DNA from: G965220305 sp965220305
GTDB lineage: Bacteria; Chloroflexota; Dehalococcoidia; Lucifugimonadales; UBA3495
Direction of reading: 5' to 3'
Length of the DNA stretch: 64,000 nucleotides
Assembly: GCA_965220305.1 (NCBI GenBank)
Contig: OZ244817.1
Span: forward strand, 2,480,001-2,544,000
A program made the translations under genes and the position numbers. Below the pieces are notes generated by a model. That model was not told the DNA's origin, did no database searches, and saw only the letters and a program-made list of their open reading frames with translations. Position 1 is the stretch's first letter. Each line of letters opens with the position of its first letter. Of the stretch, positions 53,541 through 61,077 are shown one piece after another.

Positions 53541-55136
53541 GTGCTTAACATTCTTACCGAACAGATAATTCGGATGAAAACGGCTTCAGGTTCCGCTATA
53601 CCGGCATCCTTGCCGGATGTTTACGCCGCCCTGATGTCGGACCAGGTAGACGCCTTCTCAGCGTTACGGCCCCACCAGCGCCACGCCTGGCACGCCTTCC
53701 TAGTCCAGTTGGGCGCAATGGCCATGCACTGCGATGGCATCACAGAGCCGCCCAAGGACGCAGCCGAGTGGCGTCGGATGGTTCGCGCCCTTACACCGGA
53801 GTATCCCGACGATGAACCCTGGGACCTGGTTGTTGACGACATCACCAAGCCGGCGTTCATGCAGCCGCCGGCCCGGTCAGATGAAAAGCTGGAGGACTAC
53901 AAATTCCGGTTAACCACTCCGGACGAACTGGACATGCTGGTCACCTCCAAGAGCTTCGATGTCAAGTCTTCGGTAGCCGGACAGTCCCAGTCTGGTGACT
54001 GGATATTTGCGCTGATTAGCCTGCAAACAATGGAAGGCTTCGGTGGCCGGTATAACTATGGAATCTCTCGCATGCCCAGCGGGTACGGCAATCGCCCGGC
54101 CTTCAGTATCACCCCGTCCGACCGTCCGGGCCGCCATGTCAAGCGCGATATTGAAGCTCTTCTGGAAAACCGGCAATGGTTTCTGGATGAATACCCCATG
54201 AACGATACAGGGATATGCCTAATGTGGGCCATCCCCTGGGACGGCACTAGAGCCGAAGCGCTGCTTCTTGACGCATTGGAACCTTTTTACATCGAAGTTT
54301 GCCGCAGGGTGCGATTACGCTGGGAATCCGGCAAGTTGGAAGCAATACGCGCCACCTCCGACTCCAGGCGTATGGTTGATGTCAAGGGCTTAACTGGAGA
54401 CCCTTGGGCCCCGACTGGCAAACTGGGTAACCCCAGGGGGACTCCACCTGCCTTTCTGGGACCCCGCAGGTTCAGCTACGAAAGGGTTGTTGATGGGTTG
54501 ACCTCCCCCGACTGGGAGCCGCCTCGCCTGCTGCGGCCTACTCAGTCAGAACGGCGGGCACCTGTGGCAATGCAATTGGTCGCGCGGGGCATGGTCCGTG
54601 GCGAAGGAAGAACGGAAGGGTACCACGAACGCATCATTTCACTGCGCCCTAACACAGCGCAGGTCTTTGGCCGTCCAGCCGGTCCCCAAGAACTGGGAGA
54701 CATGGCCAGGGACCGGATTAGGCAGATTGGAATAGTCCAAGGAATTCTGAGGCATTCGGTGGCTGCTTTCGCAGCCGGAGGCGACACCGAGAAGACAAAT
54801 CAAGTGCTACGCTCCCGCCCCCAGGAGAATCCTTGGCGGAAGAAGGTTGACGAATTGGTCAGCAACTTCGGCGAAATCGTAGACAAGGACTTTTTCGAGT
54901 ACCTTCAAGAAGAGTTTGATGCCGCCGAATCTGAGCGCAGTGACATACGAAAGGAGTGGCTGAATGGCCTCTTGGGAGATGCGCGAAGTATTCGGAATCT
55001 GGCAATGGACTTAATACCTTGCCCCAAGAGGGATTACTACCGCGCTCGCGTCCGGGCAGAAGGTGTCTTTGAAGGTCGGATACGTGGATCCCAGGGCTTA
55101 TCATTTCTATTTGAACAATCAGAAGGAGAGGGGTAA
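53541..55136 (+). CDS. cse1: Type I-E Cascade large subunit Cse1/CasA (Cas8e)
   Basis: Large subunit that recognises the PAM and recruits Cas3. Start GTG 53541 gives MLNILTEQIIRM, the usual beginning of this subunit, with AAGGAG upstream; TTG 53520 is unlikely. It has 532 residues, normal length. Landmarks are LRPHQRHAWHAFLVQLGAMAM at about 42-62, WDLVVDDITKPAFMQPP, QTMEGFGGRYNYGISRMPSG and the C-terminal four-helix bundle (about 390-520). Base composition is lower in GC than cas3 and cas7. The downstream gene begins 2 bases after the stop. Confidence 0.92.
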   Translation: MLNILTEQIIRMKTASGSAIPASLPDVYAALMSDQVDAFSALRPHQRHAWHAFLVQLGAMAMHCDGITEPPKDAAEWRRMVRALTPEYPDDEPWDLVVDDITKPAFMQPPARSDEKLEDYKFRLTTPDELDMLVTSKSFDVKSSVAGQSQSGDWIFALISLQTMEGFGGRYNYGISRMPSGYGNRPAFSITPSDRPGRHVKRDIEALLENRQWFLDEYPMNDTGICLMWAIPWDGTRAEALLLDALEPFYIEVCRRVRLRWESGKLEAIRATSDSRRMVDVKGLTGDPWAPTGKLGNPRGTPPAFLGPRRFSYERVVDGLTSPDWEPPRLLRPTQSERRAPVAMQLVARGMVRGEGRTEGYHERIISLRPNTAQVFGRPAGPQELGDMARDRIRQIGIVQGILRHSVAAFAAGGDTEKTNQVLRSRPQENPWRKKVDELVSNFGEIVDKDFFEYLQEEFDAAESERSDIRKEWLNGLLGDARSIRNLAMDLIPCPKRDYYRARVRAEGVFEGRIRGSQGLSFLFEQSEGEG

Positions 55137-55138
55137 AC

Positions 55139-56110
55139 ATGTCAAGTCCACAATCTGAAAACTCGGACGCGCAGCCTCGCCCCAGCGCCTCTCGACTAAT
55201 TCCCGGGGACCGTCCACGAGCAGAACGATACTTTACTCAAGACGTAATAGAAGTCGCTCAGTCCTACGGTTGGCTGACGTACCACATACAAGACAGGACG
55301 AGCGCTCCTTATGTGAGGGGAAGAGGGTTCCCAGACCTGGTGATGTATCGTGGAAGTGAGCTAATCGTGGCTGAACTCAAAAGGGACGAAGCCAGTCAAC
55401 TCACTCCCGAACAGATTGAATGGCTCGCAGCATTTCGCCAGCATGTACCTGCTTACGAATGGCGTCCTTCGGACTGGGACGAGATAGAACACGTCCTTGA
55501 ACATGGCGCCAGTGGGCGATGGCCTAATGAAGAAACGGCTGCTATACCTACAGGAGACTTAGCCAGCGCCAGTCAGATACCGAGGAACTTTGGCAGGTTG
55601 ATAACGGGACTGGCAGAAACGATAGAAGATAGTGAATTTGACCGCGGAGACAAGGCCAGACTGCGCCGCATGGATCCCAATAATCCTGAAACTGCCACTT
55701 TCTGGAAACTCATGCAGACTGGCGAAATGCCGCGAAACCCCGAGATTCGCAAGTGGGGCCTAATCATACATGGCATGGCACTAATGTCTCACGGCACCGG
55801 GCTGACCCACAACCCTCGCGTCCCGGTAGGACGTGCGCTGTTCCAAGGCGGTGGTCAAAGTGCCCCCTTCTACTCTGAGCAACGTCTGTCCACCTTGCTC
55901 GCCGCAAGGGGGCCCACACTGCACAGCCTGCTGGCCCGGTTGTTCCGAATGTTTTCAACTGAACGCTGTGCCTTGAACTGGCGTGAGATGGCTTGGTTCA
56001 TTCTCAACGAGGGGTACGACGAAGACCAGGCTGAACAAGCCCGAGTTGAAATAGCCCGCGCCTATTACGAGGCCGAGCGACGCCACTCCCAAGCCACCAG
56101 TGGTTCATAA
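55139..56110 (+). CDS. VRR-NUC nuclease domain fused to Cascade small subunit Cse2 (Cas11)
   Basis: A 323-residue fusion. Residues about 29-121 form a VRR-NUC (PD-(D/E)XK) nuclease: an N-terminal helix with Glu38 (FTQDVIEVAQSYGW), GFPD with Asp66, ELK with Glu79 and Lys81 (LIVAELKRDE) and the helix beginning at Gln92 (QIEWLAAFRQ). A linker (122-147) leads to the Cse2/CasB helical domain (148-312): FGRLITGLAETI, RGDKARLRRMDP, ATFWKL, and a C-terminal RMFSTERCALNWREMAWFIL. Cse2 alone is about 160-200 residues. It stands in the normal cse2 slot, 2 bases after cse1 and 21 before cas7, so the nuclease should be carried on Cascade. Catalytic activity is inferred from motifs only. Confidence 0.9.
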   Translation: MSSPQSENSDAQPRPSASRLIPGDRPRAERYFTQDVIEVAQSYGWLTYHIQDRTSAPYVRGRGFPDLVMYRGSELIVAELKRDEASQLTPEQIEWLAAFRQHVPAYEWRPSDWDEIEHVLEHGASGRWPNEETAAIPTGDLASASQIPRNFGRLITGLAETIEDSEFDRGDKARLRRMDPNNPETATFWKLMQTGEMPRNPEIRKWGLIIHGMALMSHGTGLTHNPRVPVGRALFQGGGQSAPFYSEQRLSTLLAARGPTLHSLLARLFRMFSTERCALNWREMAWFILNEGYDEDQAEQARVEIARAYYEAERRHSQATSGS

Positions 56111-56131
56111 CTTAATTAGGAGTCTCATACA

Positions 56132-57307
56132 ATGACCACCGCACGCTTTCTGCAAATCCACACCCTGCATCCCTACTCGGCGGCGCTGCTCAACCGGGAC
56201 GACAGCGGCCTCGCCAAGCGGATGCCCTACGGCGACGTGATGCGCACCCGCATTTCCTCCCAATGCCTCAAACGGCACTGGCGCGTTGCCGAGGACCAGT
56301 TCGCCTTGAAAAACATCTCCGGCGTGACCGAGGCATTGCGTTCCCGGGAAGTAGTGTCCCGAAGCGTGATGCGGCCCATACGGGAAGCTGGCGGCGCCAG
56401 TGAGGAAATTGTCAAGGAGGTGGAAGACGCGTTTCAAATCGGCATCTACGGCGATCGCGGCACCAGCCGCGACGCCCGCCAACCCCTGCTGCTGGGCTTG
56501 CCCGAGGTGGAATACCTGCAAGCCAAGGCCGCCGAAATCTGTGCCAACCATCCCGACGATGCCAGCGCTGCCCGCAGCGCCGCGAATGATTTATTCAGCC
56601 CCCGCCGCGGCGAGGGCAACAACTTCCGCGCCTTCCGCGATTCGGCTCGTCTTCCCGGCGGCCTGGAGGGCGCCCTCTTTGGCCGCATGGTCACCTCCGA
56701 CCCCGGGGCAAACATCGACGCTGCCGTCCATGTGGCTCACGCCTTCACCGTCCACCAGGAGGAGAGCGAGAGCGACTATTTCTCGGTGGTGGACGACCTG
56801 ACGCAAAAGGACGAAGATCCCGGCGCGGCCCACATCGGCGACATGGAGTTGACCGCCGGGCTGTTCTACGGCTACGTGGTAGTTGACGTGCCGTCCCTGG
56901 TATCCAACCTGGAGGGCTGCCCGGCAGAGGACTGGACCAACGCCGATAGAGCCTTGGCCGGAAAGGTGGTGCATAACCTGGTGAACCTCATCGCCACCGT
57001 AACCCCCGGCGCCAAGCGGGGCTCCACCGCACCCTATTCCTACGCCGATTTGACCCTCATCGAGGCCGGGGCTCGCCAACCCCGTAGCCTGGCCAACGCC
57101 TACCGCAAGGCTACCACCGCCCAAACTGAGGACGCCGCCCAACGGTTGGCCGAATACCTGGGCAAGCTGGACGATAACTACGGCGCTCACGAGGCTCGCC
57201 GCGTAACTTCAGTGGATGACCACTCCCTACCAAAGGCCACCCGGCTTTCCCTCGACGATTTGGCGTCATGGGTCCAGCAGGCGGTTGTCACCGGCCAGGC
57301 GGTGTAA
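56132..57307 (+). CDS. cas7e: Type I-E Cascade backbone subunit Cas7e (Cse4/CasC)
   Basis: RAMP-fold subunit that forms the six-copy backbone along the crRNA spacer. 391 residues, with RFLQIHTLHPYSAALLNRDD at the N-terminus, the ISSQCLKRHWR helix, HVAHAFTVHQEESESDYFSVVDDL in the middle, ELTAGLFYGYVVVDVPSLV and PGAKRGSTAPYSYADLTLIE near the end. Length is normal. It is markedly GC-richer than cse1-cse2. The stop and the next ATG are 2 bases apart. Confidence 0.95.
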   Translation: MTTARFLQIHTLHPYSAALLNRDDSGLAKRMPYGDVMRTRISSQCLKRHWRVAEDQFALKNISGVTEALRSREVVSRSVMRPIREAGGASEEIVKEVEDAFQIGIYGDRGTSRDARQPLLLGLPEVEYLQAKAAEICANHPDDASAARSAANDLFSPRRGEGNNFRAFRDSARLPGGLEGALFGRMVTSDPGANIDAAVHVAHAFTVHQEESESDYFSVVDDLTQKDEDPGAAHIGDMELTAGLFYGYVVVDVPSLVSNLEGCPAEDWTNADRALAGKVVHNLVNLIATVTPGAKRGSTAPYSYADLTLIEAGARQPRSLANAYRKATTAQTEDAAQRLAEYLGKLDDNYGAHEARRVTSVDDHSLPKATRLSLDDLASWVQQAVVTGQAV

Positions 57308-57309
57308 CC

Positions 57310-58131
57310 ATGCGCCACCTCATATTGCGCTTGGAGGCCCCGCTGATGGCCTTCGGCGGAGAGATGATAGACGCTTACGGCGTCATCCGTCCCTTCCCAG
57401 CGGCGTCGATGCTGACCGGATTGTTCGCCAACGCCCTAGGCTGGCGGCGGGTGGAGCGGGAGCGGCATCAGGACTTGCAGGACCGCCTGGTCTTCGCCGT
57501 CCGCATCGACCGGGAGCCGGCCGGGGGGCTGAGGATGACGGACTATCAGACCGTGCGAATGGGGGACTCAGTAGATTTGTTTTTGCGAAGTAGCCATTGG
57601 GTGATTGGGTGGACGACCCGAGGCAAACCTGATGAGCGCGCAGGAGCTTTAGGCGCGGTTGGCAGTGGGCCTTTTACGCATCAACGTTGGCGCGACTATT
57701 GGGCCGATATGCGGGTAACCGTGGCCCTGCGCTTGGAGCCCGAGGGGGACGAGCCAACGCTCAATGACCTGCAAGCGGCCTTGCAGGAACCGGCCCGGCC
57801 CCTGTTCATCGGGCGCAAGCCTTGTCTGCCCTCAACCCCTTTGTTTGGCGGTTTCAGCGACGGGGATACGGCCCTGGCGGCGCTGCTGGCTACACCCATC
57901 GAGGCAAAGGACGCCGGCCCGGCTGCCGGCTGCCGGCTGCTGTGGCCTCAAAGCGACGCCCCCGCGGACTTGGCGTCTTTAGACGTCCGGCTCAATCAAG
58001 AGCAAATGCTGACTGACCAACGCAATTGGGTTTCCGGCCTGCACGGCGGCGGGCGGTTGGTCTGCGAAGGGACCTTCGCCAGGGAAGACTTCCATATTCC
58101 GGCTCCCGTCGAGCCTGAGGGAGACCATTGA
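57310..58131 (+). CDS. cas5e: Type I-E Cascade subunit Cas5e (CasD)
   Basis: Caps the 5' handle of the crRNA at the foot of Cascade. 273 residues, with the start LILRLEAPLMAFGGEMIDAYGVIRPFPAASMLTGLFANALG, the conserved Cas5 opening, and FIGRKPCLPSTPLFGG in the middle. No extra HNH or other nuclease domain is attached. The longer frame from 57268 reads into cas7 and was not used. The stop TGA overlaps the start of cas6e by one base (TGATG). Confidence 0.94.
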   Translation: MRHLILRLEAPLMAFGGEMIDAYGVIRPFPAASMLTGLFANALGWRRVERERHQDLQDRLVFAVRIDREPAGGLRMTDYQTVRMGDSVDLFLRSSHWVIGWTTRGKPDERAGALGAVGSGPFTHQRWRDYWADMRVTVALRLEPEGDEPTLNDLQAALQEPARPLFIGRKPCLPSTPLFGGFSDGDTALAALLATPIEAKDAGPAAGCRLLWPQSDAPADLASLDVRLNQEQMLTDQRNWVSGLHGGGRLVCEGTFAREDFHIPAPVEPEGDH

Positions 58132-58919
58132 TGACAATATCCGATTCAACTCCGGAGACCCATCAGGTCGTGGCCCAACCCCTGCAGATGGTGCAAGCGA
58201 CGGTTGACCGGCGCGACTTCCACCGCTGGGCTGGCTCCCGCCGGTTGATGAGCGGCAACATCTTTGACGAAGGCTACGCCATGCACTGCCTTCTGGCCGG
58301 AGTGTTCGGAGAGGCGGCTCCCAAACCCTTCCGGCTGGTCACGCCCAGGCACCAGGGAGCCCCGTCGGCGGTGCTGTACGGTTACGGATCGGCTGATGCC
58401 GAGGCTCTCCGGGATGCCGCCAATCAATACGCCGACCCCTTCCAAAGCAGCGCTCTCCCGGTGGAAAGCCTGAAGAGCAAACCCATGCCTGTCCGATGGC
58501 AGCCAGGCCAACGGCTAGGTTTCGAGGTCCTGGTGCGTCCAGTTGTCCGCTTCTCCGATAGGTCGGGATGGCGGGGGGCGGAACGGGACGTTTTTCAAGC
58601 CGAGGCCGATCCACACCCCAAGGGTGGCATGGACCGCAGTAGGTTAGAGGTCTATCACGACTGGCTTGCGTCTAAATTGCACAAGGGCGGGGCTGTCCTG
58701 GAAAGGCATTCGGTGTTGAAAGCTTTCGAGAGAGTCCGTTCCATCCGCAAGCTGCACCAACGGCCCATCGAGGGGCCCAGCGCCTTGATGGCCGGGGTTC
58801 TGGTCGTAGATGACCCGGTCGCCTTTGCCGGCTTGGTCGCCCACGGCGTTGGGCGGCACCGCTCCTATGGGTACGGAATGCTGCTGCTGCGTCCCCCCGG
58901 CAAGGCGGCGGCTTCGTAG
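58131..58919 (+). CDS. cas6e: Type I-E crRNA endoribonuclease Cas6e (Cse3/CasE)
   Basis: Cuts the precursor crRNA at the 3' base of the repeat hairpin and stays bound to it. 262 residues of double ferredoxin fold: DRRDFHRWAGSRRLMSG with His at about 31 (candidate catalytic residue), FRLVTPRHQGAPSAVLYGYG, then the C-terminal Gly-rich loop VGRHRSYGYGMLLL. Its presence means the hairpin repeats at 53054-53142 could be processed in situ. Last cas gene; no cas1 or cas2 follows. Confidence 0.94.
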   Translation: MTISDSTPETHQVVAQPLQMVQATVDRRDFHRWAGSRRLMSGNIFDEGYAMHCLLAGVFGEAAPKPFRLVTPRHQGAPSAVLYGYGSADAEALRDAANQYADPFQSSALPVESLKSKPMPVRWQPGQRLGFEVLVRPVVRFSDRSGWRGAERDVFQAEADPHPKGGMDRSRLEVYHDWLASKLHKGGAVLERHSVLKAFERVRSIRKLHQRPIEGPSALMAGVLVVDDPVAFAGLVAHGVGRHRSYGYGMLLLRPPGKAAAS

Positions 58920-58960
58920 AGGCCGGGACAGCCCAGGAGCGTCTGTATCCTTGAGAAATC

Positions 58961-59158
58961 ATTACGCAAACGCTGATATATATAACCGGCAAGTATCGCG
59001 CCGCTGCGGAATTGGGCGTATCTCAGGCACGGGTCCGGCAACTCTGTATCGCTGGTCTCGTTGTGGGAACTGAGAAGGTCGCACGCGACTGGATGATTCC
59101 GTCACTGGTGGTCCGCCACGCGCTACCCCGGGGGCGAAGGCCAGCGCAAACAACTTGA
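58961..59158 (+). pseudogene. MerR/excisionase-type helix-turn-helix fragment
   Basis: The frame reads RAAAELGVSQARVRQLCIAG then LVVGTEKVARDWMIP and ends at TGA 59156-59158. This is the pattern of short HTH_17-like DNA-binding proteins (AAxELGVSxxRVRQLxxxG....KxGRDWLIP). The frame is open only from 58955 and has no ATG, GTG or TTG before the domain (only ATT 58961 or CTG 58973), so it has either lost its start or uses a rare one. It lies 41 bases after cas6e in the same direction; a former regulator or antitoxin-like gene is possible. Confidence 0.5.
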
Positions 59159-59261
59159 CGGCTGATGGTTGGCTCGTTGTTCCACCTACCGGCCCTTTGG
59201 CAGGCTTGGGGTGAGGTGCGGGTACAGATAACTGGGACACCCAGGGTACTTGGCTGGCGTG

Positions 59262-59290
59262 TTGCCAGGCGCGCCGGGCCCACCTATAAT
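59262..59290 (+). promoter_or_regulatory. Promoter of the alpha/beta hydrolase gene
   Basis: TTGCCA (59262-59267), exactly 17 bases, TATAAT (59285-59290); ATG 59350 follows 60 bases later. Confidence 0.7.
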
Positions 59291-59349
59291 CCCCGGCAAA
59301 CCCGGTCCGGTGACACCATCGGCGGTAATATTTTCTGGGAGGTTGGACG

Positions 59350-60174
59350 ATGGCTACTGCGAAAGTGAACAGCGCCGAAATTTATTACGAAGAATCTGGC
59401 AGCGGGCCACCCATTATCCTTTCCCCGGGCGGGCTCCAGGGGGTCGCCAGCAGTTACCAGCCGGTGATTGAGGCCCTGTCCCAGGAGCACCGCGTCATCA
59501 CCTACGACCGCCGTTTTGGCGGCCAGTCCCGCAGCCCCCTGGTAGTGCAGACCTGGGACATGGTCTGCGACGACGTATTCGGCCTGATGGACGCCCTGGG
59601 AATGGACCAGGCCTATCTTGGCGGCGGTTCCTTCGGGGCGGCTATCTCCCTGGGGTGCGCCTCCCGCCGTCCCGAGCGGGTCCGGGCCATCTTCCCTTCC
59701 AACATCGCTGGAGGGGTCATTTGCGATGGGTACCTCACGGGTAAGTTGTTCAAGAGCATGGATATGGCGGAAAACGACAGTATAGCGTCGGTGGTGGATG
59801 CATTCGACGCCGACGACCGCTTCTCCCCCTTTAGCCCGGAGCTAGCCCAGAGCGATCCCCAGTATCGGCAGATGCTGGAAGCCATGAGCACCAAGGATTT
59901 CGTCCAGGTGATGCGGGACACCATCTATGCCCTCTTTGATGGCCCCTACCCCACGCTGGGGATGACGGAGAAGGCGTTGCAGGGCGTTCGGGTGCCGGCG
60001 ATGGTTATGCCCGGCAGCAACGACGTTCACCCCCGCCGGGTGGCCGAGATGGTCCACCGCCTGGTGCCCAATTGCCAGTGGGCCGAGGTACGGCCTCACT
60101 CCGAAGAGCCGGAAAAGTATGCGGAACGCGTCCTCCAGTTCCTGGCGACGGTGGAGGCCAACGGAGGCGGGTAG
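59350..60174 (+). CDS. Alpha/beta-fold hydrolase
   Basis: A 274-residue hydrolase with the nucleophile elbow LGGGSFGAAISLGCASRRPE (GxSxG as GGSFGA at about 97), DRRFGGQSRSP near the oxyanion region, VRVPAMVMPGSNDVHP (acid Asp) and a late His in VRPHSEEPEKYAERVLQFL. Typical of esterases, haloperoxidase-like enzymes and C-C hydrolases; substrate unknown. Served by the promoter at 59262-59290 and followed after 44 bases by the nitroreductase gene. Confidence 0.9.
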   Translation: MATAKVNSAEIYYEESGSGPPIILSPGGLQGVASSYQPVIEALSQEHRVITYDRRFGGQSRSPLVVQTWDMVCDDVFGLMDALGMDQAYLGGGSFGAAISLGCASRRPERVRAIFPSNIAGGVICDGYLTGKLFKSMDMAENDSIASVVDAFDADDRFSPFSPELAQSDPQYRQMLEAMSTKDFVQVMRDTIYALFDGPYPTLGMTEKALQGVRVPAMVMPGSNDVHPRRVAEMVHRLVPNCQWAEVRPHSEEPEKYAERVLQFLATVEANGGG

Positions 60175-60218
60175 GCGGCCATCCCACCCAGGCAATTCCA
60201 ACGGAGGTCGAGCAAAAG

Positions 60219-60647
60219 ATGACCACGCCCACTGAACGCCCCAGGGACTGGGTCCAACAACACCTGACCCGCTATCTGGAGACCAATGGTGAGGAGGGCC
60301 ACATCTGGAACGGTGTGCCCACGGCGCTGCTTACCACCACGGGCCGGGTGACCGGCAACCCCACCACCACTCCGCTAATCTACGGCAAGGACGGAGACCG
60401 CTACCTGCTGGTTGCATCCCGAGGTGGCGCGCCGAGGCATCCGGAGTGGTACCGCAACCTGGCCAAGAACCCCGACGTTCAGCTTCAGGTGATGGCCGAC
60501 CGCTTCGGGGCAACCGCTCGGACCGCCGCCCCCGAGGAGAAACCGGCCTTGTGGGCGATTATGCGCGAAATCTGGCCCGCCTACGACGAGTACCAGGAGC
60601 GCACCCAGCGGGACATTCCCGTGGTGATAATAGAGCGGAAGGCGTAG
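60219..60647 (+). CDS. Deazaflavin (F420)-dependent nitroreductase family protein (Ddn-like)
   Basis: A 142-residue split-barrel protein. It has TALLTTTGRVTGNPTTTPLIYG (the conserved G(R/A)xTGxxR-like strand, here with Thr), YLLVASRGGAPRHPEWYRNLAKNPDVQLQV (the family signature SxGGxxxxPxWYxNLxAxP) and PAYDEYQERTQRDIPVVIIE at the C-terminus. Uses F420H2 in relatives. ATG 60219 replaces a longer frame that overlaps the hydrolase gene. It implies the organism makes F420, together with the LLM enzyme at 29153. Confidence 0.92.
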   Translation: MTTPTERPRDWVQQHLTRYLETNGEEGHIWNGVPTALLTTTGRVTGNPTTTPLIYGKDGDRYLLVASRGGAPRHPEWYRNLAKNPDVQLQVMADRFGATARTAAPEEKPALWAIMREIWPAYDEYQERTQRDIPVVIIERKA

Positions 60648-61077
60648 ACCCCCATCGTCATTCCCATGACAATTGGGGGTTCATCCTGTTTGCTGGCCTT
60701 CACCAGGCCACCGTCATTCTGGCGGAGGCCGGAATCCAGGGGTGGGGAGTGGTGGCCTGCCCATTGGGGCGAGGAGGTATTCGCCGGTCCTTCGACAAGC
60801 TCAAAGCCTGCACTCCGCGAAGGCGGGGTGATGAGCGGTGATAGCGGAGTGGTAATAGGTGAGCGGTAATAATCCAAAGACCCTGGGTCGCACCGGCCAT
60901 GCCTTGACTCCGGGGCCGCGCTTTGGTAAGAAGGAGCTGACGAATTACTTCGACTACAGCGGACGCCATCAGTTCAAATCGGAAGAGTGCCTTGGTCTAT
61001 TCCAGCTTTAGCTTGATGAAGGGCATGACGGTCAACGTCGGCTGGCGGCGTTGGTCCGGTGTGTTGGGAGGCGTATA
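60648..61077. other. Repeat-rich intergenic region
   Basis: About 430 bases holding copy C of the 60-base repeat (60651-60712), a GTCATTCTGGC-type palindrome (60709-60748), CCTTCGACAAGCTCAAAGCC with TGCACTCCGCGAAGGCGGGG (60787-60830) and ATAATCCAAAGACCCTGGGT (60868). No gene. Confidence 0.65.

Noticed and set aside
57310..58131. An HNH or other nuclease extension on Cas5e, as in known HNH-Cascade variants
   Set aside because: Cas5e has normal length and no HNH motif; Cas7e and Cas6e were checked too. The only extra nuclease is on Cse2.
58920..59350. A CRISPR array after cas6e
   Set aside because: No copy of the repeat word CCCCGCGTGTGCGGGG or any 61-base periodicity is present; the stretch holds an HTH remnant and a promoter.
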